64,000 bases of DNA from Agrococcus terreus (GTDB lineage: Bacteria > Actinomycetota > Actinomycetes > Actinomycetales > Microbacteriaceae): the NCBI RefSeq assembly GCF_014645235.1, contig NZ_BMLM01000002.1:248001-312000 (forward strand). The letters are read 5' to 3'. The translations under genes and the position numbers were made by a program. Of this stretch, positions 45,282 to 54,368 are shown one piece after another. Within the stretch, counting starts at the first letter, position 1. The number at the start of each line of letters is the position of its first letter. A model generated the notes under the pieces. That model saw nothing but the letters and a program-made list of their open reading frames with translations, was not told the origin of the DNA and searched no databases.

Positions 45282-46936
45282 GCCGCGGCGGGGGCCAGGG
45301 CGGGCACCGAGACGGGCCCGGCGACGAGCAGGGTGTCGACGCGCCGCTCGGCGCGCTCGCCGAGGCGGTCGAGCTCGGCGAGGGCCGGGTGGCCGAGGCC
45401 GACCTCGCGGCCGCGCGGCGGGTGGCGGCGCGCGCGGGCGAGCGCCGCGCGCTCTCGAGCGAGCACACCGTCGTCGGCTTCTTCGGCGCGACCGGCTCCG
45501 GCAAGTCGTCGCTCCTCAACGCCGTGGCGGGCGCGGCCGTCGCCCGCACGCACGTGCGCCGGCCCACCACCTCCGAGGCTCTCGCCGCCGTCTGGGAGCC
45601 GCGCGGGGCCGAGGCGCTGCTCGACTGGCTCGAGGTGCGCGAGCGCCGGGTGATGGATCGGCCCTTCGCCGGCGAGGGCGCCGCGCCGTTGCCGGTCGTG
45701 CTCATCGACCTGCCCGACTTCGACTCCGTCGCCCTCGAGCACCGGGCGATCGCCGAGCGGCTCGCCGGTCAGGTCGACGTGCTCGTGTGGGTCGTCGATC
45801 CGCAGAAGTACGCCGACGCCGTCATCCACCGCGACTTCATCGCGCCCCTCGCGACCCACGCCGCCGTCACCGCGGCGGTGCTCAACCAGGTCGACCTGCT
45901 GCCGCCCGCCGAGGTGCCGCGGGTCGCCGCCTCGCTCGAGCAGCTGCTGCGCGACGACGGGCTGGGACGCGTGCTCGTGCTGCCCGTCTCGGCCCGGACG
46001 GGGGAGGGCGTCGAGGCGCTGCGCGCCCGCATCGCGCGCTTCGCGACCGAGCGCCGGGCCGCGACGGAGCGCCTCGCCGCCGACGTGCGCGCGGCGGCCG
46101 GCCGGCTGGAGGCGGCGGGCACGCCCGGACAGGTGCGCGGTGCCGACGCGAAGGCGCTCGAGCGCGGCCTCGCGCAGGCGGCCCGCGTCGACGCGGTCGC
46201 GCAGGCGGTGGCCGGCTCGTACCGGAAGCGCGCCGGGCAGGCCACGGGATGGCCGGTGACCGCCTGGCTCCTGCGGCTCGCCCCGGATCCGCTCCGGCGG
46301 CTGCACCTCGCCGTCGGCCGCTCGCGCGACCGCGACGCCGACCTGCACCGCACGTCGCTGCCGCCGATGGGGCCGGCGCAGCGCGCCCAGGCCGGGCAGT
46401 CGGTGCGCGGATACGCGGATGCGGCGGCCGCGGGGCTCGGCGACGGATGGGCCACGGCGATCCGGGAGCGGGCCGCCGAGGCGCTCGAGGCGCTGCCGGC
46501 CGAGCTCGACCGCGCCGTGGCGCGCACCGACCTCGGCGCGCGCGGCTCGTGGTGGTGGCAGCTCCTCGGCGCGATCCAGTGGCTCGCGCTCGTCGTGGCC
46601 GTCGTCGGCGGCGTGTGGCTGCTGCTGCCCGTCCTGCTGCCGCTGTGGGGCATGGTCGCGCCGACGATCCCGCAGGTGGCCGGCACCGAGACGTGGTTCG
46701 ACGGGTGGCCGATCCCGCTGCTGGCGCTGCTCGGCGGCGTCGCCCTCGGCGTGCTGCTCGGGCTGCTGGGCGCCGTGCTCGGCGGCGCGATCGGGGCGGC
46801 GCGTCGCGCACGGGCGCGGCGGCGGCTGACGGCGGAGGTGCGGCGGACGGCCCAGGAGGTCGTGGTCGCCCCGATCGAGGGCGAGCGGGAGCGGGCGCGC
46901 GCGTTCGCGGCGGCGGTGGCGCGCGCGATCCGCTGA
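45278..46936 (+). CDS. Dynamin-like/YfjP-family GTPase, second of a pair
   Basis: A 552-residue GTPase with P-loop GATGSGKSSLLNAVAG (about 63-78), switch Thr in RPTTSEALA, IDLPDFDSV (G3), NQVDLL (G4) and VSARTGEG (G5). The C-terminal half has two strong membrane hairpin segments (IQWLALVVAVVGGVWLLLP and LLALLGGVALGVLLGLLG) and a basic helix at the end. The GTG start overlaps the partner stop by four bases, so equal synthesis is likely. Together they probably remodel or stabilise the membrane. Confidence 0.85.
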   Translation: MSRGGGQGGHRDGPGDEQGVDAPLGALAEAVELGEGRVAEADLAAARRVAARAGERRALSSEHTVVGFFGATGSGKSSLLNAVAGAAVARTHVRRPTTSEALAAVWEPRGAEALLDWLEVRERRVMDRPFAGEGAAPLPVVLIDLPDFDSVALEHRAIAERLAGQVDVLVWVVDPQKYADAVIHRDFIAPLATHAAVTAAVLNQVDLLPPAEVPRVAASLEQLLRDDGLGRVLVLPVSARTGEGVEALRARIARFATERRAATERLAADVRAAAGRLEAAGTPGQVRGADAKALERGLAQAARVDAVAQAVAGSYRKRAGQATGWPVTAWLLRLAPDPLRRLHLAVGRSRDRDADLHRTSLPPMGPAQRAQAGQSVRGYADAAAAGLGDGWATAIRERAAEALEALPAELDRAVARTDLGARGSWWWQLLGAIQWLALVVAVVGGVWLLLPVLLPLWGMVAPTIPQVAGTETWFDGWPIPLLALLGGVALGVLLGLLGAVLGGAIGAARRARARRRLTAEVRRTAQEVVVAPIEGERERARAFAAAVARAIR

Positions 46937-46949
46937 GCGCGCCGCGCGG

Positions 46950-47067
46950 TGGTCTCGAGACGCGTGCGGCCTCCGCCCGCGCGCTCCTCGACCAGCGGAG
47001 ACGGCGAGAGGTGCTGCTCCGCCCGAGAGGTGCTGGTCGACCGGCACCCCTCGGGCGGAACGGCACC
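46950..47067. repeat. Intergenic repeat element with 58-bp palindrome
   Basis: The first part (46950-46998) begins TGGTCTCGAGACGCG and ends CTCCTCGACCAGC, the shape of a dispersed element I associate with Microbacteriaceae and relatives. The second (47010-47067) is a palindrome centred on GGTCGACC with 29-base arms and four mismatches; each arm repeats GGTGC. It lies between the GTPase pair and the convergent ptsI gene. Confidence 0.75.
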
Positions 47068-47099
47068 TGTCGCGAGGCAGGTCCGCGCGTGCGCGCCGC

Positions 47100-48746
47100 T
47101 CAGCCGGCCGCGAGCCCCCGCGCCTCGGCCGCCGAGCGGGCCGTGATCGCGCGGGCGGCGCGCTCGCGCGCCTCCTCGAGCGTGACCGTGAGCAGCTCGG
47201 CGCGCACGTCGGCGAGGGCCGAGGGGCTCATCGAGAGCGTCGTCACGCCGAGGCCCACGAGCACGACCGCGAGCGCCGGATCCGCCGCGGCCTCGCCGCA
47301 GACGCCCACGGGCTTGCCGGTCGCGGCCCCCGCCTCGCCGAGCAGCTTGACGAGCCGCAGCACGGCCGGGTGCCATGGATCCTGGAACGACGAGACCGAG
47401 CCGAGCTGCCGATCCGCCGCCATCGTGTACTGCGTGAGGTCGTTCGTGCCGATCGAGACGAAGTCGGCCGCCTCGAGCACCTGGTCGGCGAGCACGGCGA
47501 TCGACGGCACCTCGGCCATCGCGCCCACCGTGCGCAGGCCCAGCTCGCGGCCGAGCGCCACGAAGTACTCGGTCTCCTCGACGTCGGCGATCATCGGCGC
47601 CATCACCCAGAGCTCCGCATCCGTCGCGTCCTGGGCGTTCGCGAGGGCGGCGAGCTGGTCGCGCAGGATCTGCTCGGAGGCGCGGAGCGCCCGGATGCCA
47701 CGGAGCCCGAGCGCCGGGTTCTCCTCGTGCGCGTCGTTGAGGAACGACAGCGGCTTGTCGGCGCCGGCGTCGAGCGCGCGCACGACGACCTTGCGGCCGG
47801 GGAACGCCTGCAGCAGCTCGGTGTACGAGGCGGTCTGCGCCTCGACCGTCGGCGCGGAGGTCGCGTCGAGGAAGAGGAACTCGGTGCGGAACAGGCCCAC
47901 GCCCTCCGCGCCGAGCTCGACGGCCTTGGCCGCCTCCTTCGGCGAGCCGAGGTTCGCGAGCAGCGGCACCTTCGTGCCGTCGGCGAGCGCACCGTCGGTG
48001 ATGGGGGCGGATGCGGCGGCGAGCCGCTCCTCGCGCTCCGTCTGCGCGGCGGCGACCGCGTCGTCCGACGGGTCGAGCTCGACGGATCCGGTGCGGGCGT
48101 CGACGATCGCGCGCTGGCCGTCGGCGACGGCGGCGAGGATGCCGGTCACGCCGACGACCGCCGGCAGCGACTTCGAGCGCGCGAGGATCGCGGTGTGCGA
48201 GGTGGGGCCGCCGTCCTGCGTGACGAGCGCGAGCGTCTTCTCGAGGTCGAGGGTGGCCGTGTCGGCGGGCGCGAGGTCGCGCGCGACGAGGATGAACGGC
48301 TCGTCCGAGGCGGGCACGCCGGGCGCGGCGACGCCGCGGAGGCGCGCGACGACGCGCTGGGCGACGTCGTCGAGGTCGGTGGCGCGCTCGGCCATGTAGC
48401 CGCCCATCGAGACGAGCATGTCGCGGAAGGCGCCGTACGCGTCCCACGTCGCACGCTCGGCGTTCGCGCCGCCCTCCATGCGGGTGCGCACGTCGTCGAG
48501 GATCGCCGGGTCCTGCGCCATGAGCGCCGCGGCCTCGAGCACCTGCTGCGCCTCGCCGCCCGCGGCGGCGGCGCGCGAGAGCAGCTCGGCGGCGACGTCC
48601 TGCAGCGCGCCCTGCACGCGCGCGGCCTCCTCGTCGACGGGCGCCGACAGCGGCGCGTCCCCGGGAGGGGCGAGCGGCTCCGGCATCTTCAGCACCTTCG
48701 CGGCGGCGATGCCGCGGCCGACCCCGACTCCTGAGAGCGCACTCAT
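47100..48746 (-). CDS. ptsI: Phosphoenolpyruvate-protein phosphotransferase (PTS Enzyme I)
   Basis: The 548-residue first enzyme of the sugar phosphotransferase system, which takes phosphate from PEP and passes it to HPr. The swivel-domain His is in GGPTSHTAILAR (H184). The PEP-binding barrel has FRTEFLFLDAT, SIGTNDLTQYTMAADRQ and the active-site VGVCGEAAADP. The PTS is probably functional though no ptsH or EII gene is in view. The ATG has TAGGGT exactly 6 bases upstream, and that box overlaps the -10 of the divergent BrkB gene. Confidence 0.95.
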   Translation of the reverse strand: MSALSGVGVGRGIAAAKVLKMPEPLAPPGDAPLSAPVDEEAARVQGALQDVAAELLSRAAAAGGEAQQVLEAAALMAQDPAILDDVRTRMEGGANAERATWDAYGAFRDMLVSMGGYMAERATDLDDVAQRVVARLRGVAAPGVPASDEPFILVARDLAPADTATLDLEKTLALVTQDGGPTSHTAILARSKSLPAVVGVTGILAAVADGQRAIVDARTGSVELDPSDDAVAAAQTEREERLAAASAPITDGALADGTKVPLLANLGSPKEAAKAVELGAEGVGLFRTEFLFLDATSAPTVEAQTASYTELLQAFPGRKVVVRALDAGADKPLSFLNDAHEENPALGLRGIRALRASEQILRDQLAALANAQDATDAELWVMAPMIADVEETEYFVALGRELGLRTVGAMAEVPSIAVLADQVLEAADFVSIGTNDLTQYTMAADRQLGSVSSFQDPWHPAVLRLVKLLGEAGAATGKPVGVCGEAAADPALAVVLVGLGVTTLSMSPSALADVRAELLTVTLEEARERAARAITARSAAEARGLAAG

Positions 48747-48752
48747 GCGGCC

Positions 48753-48762
48753 ACCCTACGCT
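48753..48762. promoter_or_regulatory. Overlapping divergent -10 boxes (ptsI / BrkB gene)
   Basis: ACCCTACGCT reads TAGGGT on the minus strand (48758 to 48753, for ptsI) and TACGCT on the plus strand (48757-48762). The two boxes share the central TA, so one polymerase excludes the other. Confidence 0.5.
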
Positions 48763-48833
48763 GGCGGGACTGCGAGTCGCCACGAGCCCGGACGAGCGCG
48801 CGCAGGAGCAGGCGCACGACGAGGAGGCAACGG

Positions 48834-49799
48834 ATGCAGCAGCTCATCGCGCGGATCATGGCGTCGCGGCCGATGCGCGCCTGGCAGCGCTACTCGGAGC
48901 AGCGCGGGCCGGTGCTCTCGCAGGGCATGACGCTGCAGGCGTTCCTGTCGCTCTTCGCGGCGCTCTTCGTCGCCTTCACGGTGTTCATGGCGGTGCTCGG
49001 CGGCAACGTCGTGCTGCGCGACGCCGTCATCGACTCCATCGCGGGCGCCATCCCCGGCCTCATCGGCGACGGCGGCGCGATCGACGTCGACCAGCTCACC
49101 GAGTCGCGCGCCCTCGATGTCGCCGGCATCATCGCGTCGCTCTCGATCCTCGTCACCGCGATCGGATGGATCGGGGTGAGCCGCGAGGGCTTCCGCGCCA
49201 TGTTCGGGCTCGGCGCGCCGCCGTCGAACGCCGTGCTGCTGAAGCTCGGCGACCTGGGCGTCGGCGTCGGCATCGGCCTGCTCGTGCTCGTCTCCGCCGG
49301 CGTGCTCGTCGTCACCGACGCGCTCGCGTCGGCGCTCGGGCTCGGCTGGGCGTCGACCCTCATCGGCATCGCGGTGCAGCTCGCGCTCGACACCGCCGTC
49401 GTGCTGCTGCTGTTCCGGTTCGGCGGGCGGCTGCGGCTGCCCGCCGGGCAGATCGTGCCGGCGGCCTTCGCGTGCGCGGTCGCATTCCTCGGCCTCAAGC
49501 TCCTCGCGTCGCGGCTGTTCGGCGCGGTCGAGAACAACCCGCTGCTCGCCGGCATCGCGGCGCCCGTGATCATCCTCATCTGGCTCGGGTTCATCATGCA
49601 GGTGCTGATGCTCGTGCTCGCGTTCGTCGCGGTCGGCGCGCACGGGCGCGCGTACACGCGGCTCGTCGAGATGCGCGGGATCGACGCGCAGCTCACGAAG
49701 GCGGAGGCGAAGGCGCTGCTCGAGGAGGTGCGCGCCAGCCGCCGCGAGGGCGGCGACGCGGCCGAGCTGCACCGGAGGCTCGTCAAGCGGCGCCGCTGA
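48834..49799 (+). CDS. YihY/BrkB family membrane protein
   Basis: A 321-residue protein with about six hydrophobic segments. RPMRAWQRYSEQRGPVLSQG at the N-terminus and AFLSLFAALFVAFTVFM are typical, and the last 60 residues are basic and cytoplasmic. The virulence-factor BrkB name comes from Bordetella; no transport or nuclease activity is established. GAGGAGG precedes the ATG by 6 bases. Confidence 0.88.
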   Translation: MQQLIARIMASRPMRAWQRYSEQRGPVLSQGMTLQAFLSLFAALFVAFTVFMAVLGGNVVLRDAVIDSIAGAIPGLIGDGGAIDVDQLTESRALDVAGIIASLSILVTAIGWIGVSREGFRAMFGLGAPPSNAVLLKLGDLGVGVGIGLLVLVSAGVLVVTDALASALGLGWASTLIGIAVQLALDTAVVLLLFRFGGRLRLPAGQIVPAAFACAVAFLGLKLLASRLFGAVENNPLLAGIAAPVIILIWLGFIMQVLMLVLAFVAVGAHGRAYTRLVEMRGIDAQLTKAEAKALLEEVRASRREGGDAAELHRRLVKRRR

Positions 49800-49852
49800 G
49801 CCGGACGCGGGGACCGCGACGAGCGCCGCCGCGGCACGTCGGCGGTCGTCGG

Positions 49853-49858
49853 TAGGCT
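49853..49858 (+). promoter_or_regulatory. -10 box, xth
   Basis: TAGGCT, exactly 6 bases before the ATG at 49865; leaderless type. Confidence 0.55.
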
Positions 49859-49864
49859 CGGAGC

Positions 49865-50692
49865 ATGGTCCGCATCGCCTCCGTCAACGTCAACGGCGTG
49901 CGCGCCGCCTTCCGCAAGGGCATGGGCGAGTGGCTCGAGGCCGGCGGCTTCGACATCGTCGCGCTCCAGGAGGTCCGCGCGCTCGACGAGGACCTCCTCC
50001 CCCTCGTGCCCGGTTGGCACGTGCTGCACGACCCCGCGACCGCGAAGGGCCGCGCCGGCGTCGCCGTGCTGTCGAAGGAGCCGTCGATCGCGCACCGCAC
50101 CGACATCGGCCTGAAGACCTTCGACACGAAGGGCCGCTGGCTCGAGGCCGACTTCCTCATCGGCGAGACGCCGCTCACGGTCGTGTCGACCTACGTGCAC
50201 TCGGGCGAGGTCGGCAGCCCCAAGCAGGCCGACAAGTACCGCTTCCTCGACTCGATGGCGAAGCGCCTGCCGAAGCTGCGCGAGCACACCGACCACGCCG
50301 TCGTCATGGGCGACTTCAACGTCGGCCACACGCAGCTCGACATCAAGAACTGGCGCGGCAACCAGAAGAGCGCCGGCTTCCTGCCGGAGGAGCGCTCCTA
50401 CCTCGACCGCTGGCTCGGCACCGGCATGGTGACCGGCGTCGACGGCGTCCGCGGCCGCGGGCACGGCTGGGTCGACGTGGGCCGCACCGCGCATCCGGAC
50501 GTCGACGGCCCGTACACGTGGTGGTCGCAGCGCGGCAAGGCGTTCGACACCGACACGGGCTGGCGCATCGACTACCAGATGGCCACCCCCGCGCTCGCCG
50601 CCGTGGTCCGCGACTACCGCGTCGACCGCGCGAGCGCATACGACACGCGATGGTCGGACCACGCGCCCGTCATCGTCGACTACGACCTCTAG
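49865..50692 (+). CDS. xth: Exodeoxyribonuclease III (AP endonuclease)
   Basis: A 275-residue EEP-fold nuclease of base-excision repair. The metal ligands and catalytic residues appear in IASVNVNGVRAAFRKG, IVALQEVRA (Glu), VMGDFNVGH (Asp/Asn) and the C-terminal SDHAPVIVDYDL. It cuts at abasic sites and removes 3' blocks. trpS begins 9 bases after its stop, so the two probably share a transcript. Confidence 0.94.
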   Translation: MVRIASVNVNGVRAAFRKGMGEWLEAGGFDIVALQEVRALDEDLLPLVPGWHVLHDPATAKGRAGVAVLSKEPSIAHRTDIGLKTFDTKGRWLEADFLIGETPLTVVSTYVHSGEVGSPKQADKYRFLDSMAKRLPKLREHTDHAVVMGDFNVGHTQLDIKNWRGNQKSAGFLPEERSYLDRWLGTGMVTGVDGVRGRGHGWVDVGRTAHPDVDGPYTWWSQRGKAFDTDTGWRIDYQMATPALAAVVRDYRVDRASAYDTRWSDHAPVIVDYDL

Positions 50693-50701
50693 GAAGCATC
50701 C

Positions 50702-51697
50702 ATGGCCCTCCCCCGCCTCTACTCGGGGATGCAGCCCTCGTCGGGCTCGCTCCACCTCGGCAACTACATCGGGGCGCTGCAGCAGTGGCGCGCCATGCAG
50801 GACGACTACGACGCGTTCTTCTCGATCGTCGACCTGCACGCCATCACCGTCCCGCAGGACCCGGCCGTGCTGCGCGAGCAGGTGCGCACGCTCGCGGCGC
50901 AGTACATCGCCGGCGGCATCGACCCCGACCGCTCGTGCCTGTACGTGCAGTCGCACGTCGGCGCGCACGCGCAGCTGCAGTGGCTGCTCTCGACGATCAC
51001 CGGCTTCGGCGAGGCAAGCCGGATGACGCAGTTCAAGGACAAGACCGCCAAGGGCGGGCAGGAGGCGGCCTCCGTCGGCCTCTTCACCTACCCGATCCTC
51101 ATGGCGGCCGACATCCTGCTCTACGACACCCAGGTGGTGCCGGTCGGCGACGACCAGAAGCAGCACGTCGAGCTCACGCGCGACCTCTCCGAGCGGTTCA
51201 ACAAGCGCTTCGGGAAGACCTTCACCGTGCCGAAGCCCGTCATCCTCGACTCCGGCGCCCGCATCTACGACCTCCAGAACCCGGCGTCGAAGATGTCGAA
51301 GTCGGCCGAGACCGACAAGGGCATCGTGTGGCTCCTCGACGAGCCCGCGCGCACGGCGAAGAAGATCCGCTCGGCCGTCACCGACACCGAGGGCTCGATC
51401 CGCGCCGACAAGGCCGAGAAGCCGGGCGTGACGAACCTGCTGGGCATCCTGTCCGCGACCACCGGACGCAGCGTCGACGACCTCTCTGCCGAGTTCGACG
51501 GCCAGGGCTACGGTGCCTTCAAGACGGCCGTCGCCGACGCCGTCGTCGCCGAGCTGGCGCCGGTTCGCGAGCGCACGCTCGAGCTGCTGGCCGACCCGGC
51601 CGAGCTCGACCGCCTGCTCGCGGCGAACGCCGATCGCGCGGCCGAGGTCGCCGACGCGACGCTGCGGCGCGCGCTGGAGGCGATGGGGCTGCGATGA
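50702..51697 (+). CDS. trpS: Tryptophanyl-tRNA synthetase
   Basis: A 331-residue class I synthetase. The HIGH-like motif is in [16 protein letters not shown] and the KMSKS loop in [27 protein letters not shown] and [16 protein letters not shown] are the Trp/Tyr-type signatures. It charges tRNA-Trp. GGAAGC precedes the ATG, and its stop overlaps the acetyltransferase start (ATGA). Confidence 0.97.
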   Translation: MALPRLYSGMQPSSGSLHLGNYIGALQQWRAMQDDYDAFFSIVDLHAITVPQDPAVLREQVRTLAAQYIAGGIDPDRSCLYVQSHVGAHAQLQWLLSTITGFGEASRMTQFKDKTAKGGQEAASVGLFTYPILMAADILLYDTQVVPVGDDQKQHVELTRDLSERFNKRFGKTFTVPKPVILDSGARIYDLQNPASKMSKSAETDKGIVWLLDEPARTAKKIRSAVTDTEGSIRADKAEKPGVTNLLGILSATTGRSVDDLSAEFDGQGYGAFKTAVADAVVAELAPVRERTLELLADPAELDRLLAANADRAAEVADATLRRALEAMGLR

Positions 51698-52266
51698 CCG
51701 GGCTCGACGGACCCTCGCTGCCCGTCCTCGGGCGCCGGGGGATGCTCACCGCGCTGCGCGAGGCCGACGTGCCGCGCGTGCTCGAGGCGTGCACCACGGA
51801 GGCCGCGGAGCGCTGGCTCGAGACGCCCGTGCCGTACCGGCTCGAGGACGCGGAGTCGTTCGTGCGCGAGTTCGTGCCGGCCGGCTGGCGCGGCGAGCAC
51901 GACGAGCGCGTGTGGGCGATCCGCGAGTCGCTGACCGGGCCGCTCATGGGCGTCATCGGGCTGCGCGAGGGCTCGCGCGAGGTGGGCTTCTGGCTGCACC
52001 CGGAGGGGCAGGGCCGCGGGCTGATGGCCGACGCCGTGCGCACCGCCGTCGGCCACGCCGACGGCTGCCTCACCTGGCCGGAGGTGCGCTGGGCGTGCTT
52101 CGTCGGCAACGTCGCGTCGATGCGCGTCGCGAAGGCCGCGGGCTTCTCGTACCTCGGCGAGCGCGACGACCTGCACCGGGGCGCGCCGGAGCGGCAGCAC
52201 CACGCGGTGCGCCTCGCCTCGGGCCAGCCGCCCGCCGACGCGCTCCCCTGGCCCGACCTGGCCTGA
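51694..52266 (+). CDS. GNAT family N-acetyltransferase
   Basis: A 190-residue protein with the GNAT fold: [14 protein letters not shown] at the start, [17 protein letters not shown] (beta4-beta5), the acetyl-CoA loop [13 protein letters not shown], and [18 protein letters not shown], as in RimJ/RimL-like enzymes. The substrate is unknown. ATGA coupling to trpS suggests joint expression. Confidence 0.87.
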   Translation: MTGLDGPSLPVLGRRGMLTALREADVPRVLEACTTEAAERWLETPVPYRLEDAESFVREFVPAGWRGEHDERVWAIRESLTGPLMGVIGLREGSREVGFWLHPEGQGRGLMADAVRTAVGHADGCLTWPEVRWACFVGNVASMRVAKAAGFSYLGERDDLHRGAPERQHHAVRLASGQPPADALPWPDLA

Positions 52267-52284
52267 GCGCGCCAGCGGGCGGCC

Positions 52285-53385
52285 TCAGCGGGCGTTGTTC
52301 GTGATGCCCGCCGACACCGGGGCGGCGGCCGCCGCCGGGATGCGCTCCAGCGCGGAGGCGGGCGCGAGCGAGCCCGACGACGAGGCGCCCATGCCTGTGA
52401 TGATCGGCTCGGGCGCCGCCCCTCCGCGCACCGCGAGCGCCTGCGCGTACAGCCGCCCGGCGCGGTAGCTCGAGCGCACGAGCGGCCCCGACATGACGCC
52501 CGCGTAGCCCATGCCCATCGCGAGCTCGCCGAGCTCGGCGAAGCGCTCGGGCTCGACCCAGCGGTCGACCGGCAGGTGCCGGGGCGAGGGCCGCAGGTAC
52601 TGCGTGATCGTGATGAGCTCGGCGCCCGCGTCGTGCAGCTGCTCGAGCGTCTCCACCACCTCCTCGTCGGTCTCGCCCATCCCGAGGATGAGGTTCGACT
52701 TCGTCACGAGGCCGTCCTCGCGGCTCCAGCGCAGCACGTCGAGGCTGCGCTCGAACCGGAAGCCGGGGCGGATGCGGCGGAAGATGCGCGGCACCGTCTC
52801 GACGTTGTGCGCGAAGACCTCGGGCCGCGTGTCGAAGAGCTGCTGCAGCAGGTGCCGGTGGCCGGTGAAGTCGGGCGCGAGCATCTCGACGCCGACGCCC
52901 GGGTTCGCGGCATGGATCTGCCGCACGGTCTCGGCGTACAGCCAGATGCCCTCGTCGTCGAGGTCGTCGCGGCAGACGCCCGTGACGGTCGCGTACCGCA
53001 GGCCCATGGTGCGCACCGACTCCGCGACCCGGAACGGCTCCATCCGGTCGAGGAGCGCCGGCTTGCCGGTGTCGATCTGGCAGAAGTCGCAGCGCCGCGT
53101 GCACTGGTCGCCGCCGATGAGGAAGGTCGCCTCGCGGTCCTCCCAGCACTCGAAGATGTTCGGGCAGCCCGCCGACTGGCAGACGGTGTGGAGGTCCTGC
53201 GAGGCGACGAGCTCCTGCAGCGCGGTGTACTCCGGGCCCATGCGGGCGCGGGTCTTGATCCACGGCGGCTTGCGCTCGATCGGCGTCTGCGCGTTCCGCG
53301 CCTCGAGCCGCAGCATGCGGCGGCCCTGCGGCTCGACGCGGCCCGCGTCGGCGCCCGGCGCCCGGATGCCTGCCTCGGCGGTCAC
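52285..53385 (-). CDS. lipA: Lipoyl synthase
   Basis: A 366-residue radical SAM enzyme that inserts two sulfurs into protein-bound octanoate. The auxiliary cluster ligands are in [12 protein letters not shown] and the radical SAM ligands in [10 protein letters not shown]. The third auxiliary ligand, a Ser, is in [11 protein letters not shown]. The C-terminal 40 residues are an Ala/Ser-rich tail. The GTG start overlaps the lipB stop (GTGA). LipA and LipB together supply lipoyl groups to 2-oxoacid dehydrogenases. Confidence 0.95.
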   Translation of the reverse strand: MTAEAGIRAPGADAGRVEPQGRRMLRLEARNAQTPIERKPPWIKTRARMGPEYTALQELVASQDLHTVCQSAGCPNIFECWEDREATFLIGGDQCTRRCDFCQIDTGKPALLDRMEPFRVAESVRTMGLRYATVTGVCRDDLDDEGIWLYAETVRQIHAANPGVGVEMLAPDFTGHRHLLQQLFDTRPEVFAHNVETVPRIFRRIRPGFRFERSLDVLRWSREDGLVTKSNLILGMGETDEEVVETLEQLHDAGAELITITQYLRPSPRHLPVDRWVEPERFAELGELAMGMGYAGVMSGPLVRSSYRAGRLYAQALAVRGGAAPEPIITGMGASSSGSLAPASALERIPAAAAAPVSAGITNNAR

Positions 53386-54065
53386 GCCGCCGCCCCCTCG
53401 CGCACGACCGCGAGCTGCGCGGTGGGCGGCGCCGCCGACTCGAACGGCTCGAACGCGAGCAGCGGCTCGAGCGCCGCGGCGAAGCGGCGCCCCACCGCCT
53501 CGACGGATGCGTGCGAGCCGGTCTCGTCGCGCAGCGTCGTCACGCCCGCGTCGGCGATGCCGCAGGGCACGATCGCCCCGAACGGCGCGAGGCTGTTCGC
53601 GACGTTGATGGCGACGCCGTGCAGCGAGGTGCGGGAGGCCACCCGCACGCCGACCTGCGCGACCTTCCGCTCCCCCGCGTCGTCGAGCACCCAGACGCCC
53701 GCCCTGCCGGCGACGCGCCGGGTCGCGAGCCCCTCGGCCGCGAGCGCGCGGATGACGGCCTCCTCGAGCCGGCGCACCCAGTCGACGACGCGCACGGCGT
53801 CGGGGAGCCGGACGATCGGGTACGCGACGAGCTGACCGGGGCCGTGCCAGGTGATGCGGCCGCCGCGGTCGACCTCGATCGCCTCGCTGCCGTCGGTCGG
53901 GAGGTCGGCGGGCTGCGTGGAGGTGCCCGCCGTGTAGACGCTCGCGTGCTCGAGCAGCAGCAGCGTCGGGCCGCGCTCGCCGGCGGCGACCTCGGCGTGG
54001 AGGCGGCGCTGCAGCGCCCAGGTCTCGCGGTAGTCGGCGCCCTCGCCGAGCCAGGTGGTCTCCAT
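53382..54065 (-). CDS. lipB: Octanoyl-[ACP]:protein octanoyltransferase
   Basis: A 227-residue enzyme that moves octanoate from ACP to lipoyl domains. The family motifs are [17 protein letters not shown], the catalytic Lys in [10 protein letters not shown] and the catalytic Cys in [13 protein letters not shown]. The start is set at ATG 54065 with GGGAG upstream; an ATG 39 bases earlier would add an unconserved leader. lipA follows with a GTGA overlap. Confidence 0.94.
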   Translation of the reverse strand: METTWLGEGADYRETWALQRRLHAEVAAGERGPTLLLLEHASVYTAGTSTQPADLPTDGSEAIEVDRGGRITWHGPGQLVAYPIVRLPDAVRVVDWVRRLEEAVIRALAAEGLATRRVAGRAGVWVLDDAGERKVAQVGVRVASRTSLHGVAINVANSLAPFGAIVPCGIADAGVTTLRDETGSHASVEAVGRRFAAALEPLLAFEPFESAAPPTAQLAVVREGAAA

Positions 54066-54196
54066 GCGGCTCCCGTCGTCGCGTTTCTGCACTGAGTATG
54101 ACAATACATCGCGCGGGCGATCCGCGCCGCGGCCGCGGGTCGCACGGCGTCATGGGAATGGGCGGCGTGGGGCGCGAGTTGTACGCTGGCAGTGCA

Positions 54197-54338
54197 ACGT
54201 GCCCGGGGTCAGTGCAAGTCTGAACCGGCGGTGAGAGTCCGCGACCCGATCGGGGATCCGATCGGTTGAGCTGGTGGAATTCCAGCACCGACGGTGAGAG
54301 TCCGGATGGGAGGCGCACGTGGGGTCGTCCGCGACCCC
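54197..54338 (+). promoter_or_regulatory. FMN riboswitch (RFN element) controlling ribD-ribE-ribBA-ribH
   Basis: P1 closes ACGTGC (54197-54202) with GCACGT (54315-54320). Conserved RFN blocks are present: GAACCGGCGGTGAGAGTC, the CGACCCG strand at 54242-54248 pairing with CGGGGTC (54204-54210), and ACGGTGAGAGTCCGGATGGG near the end. After the aptamer, GGGGTCG (54321-54327) pairs with CGACCCC (54332-54338). FMN binding would lower expression of the riboflavin genes. The mechanism (terminator or start-site masking) is not certain. Confidence 0.93.
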
Positions 54339-54368
54339 ATATCCCCGCGCGCGTTCGGAGAGGACGTC

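Noticed and set aside
44899-48399. Long plus-strand frame spanning the GTPase genes and antisense to ptsI
   Set aside because: It crosses the 46950-47067 repeat and two convergent genes; composition is typical of a shadow frame.
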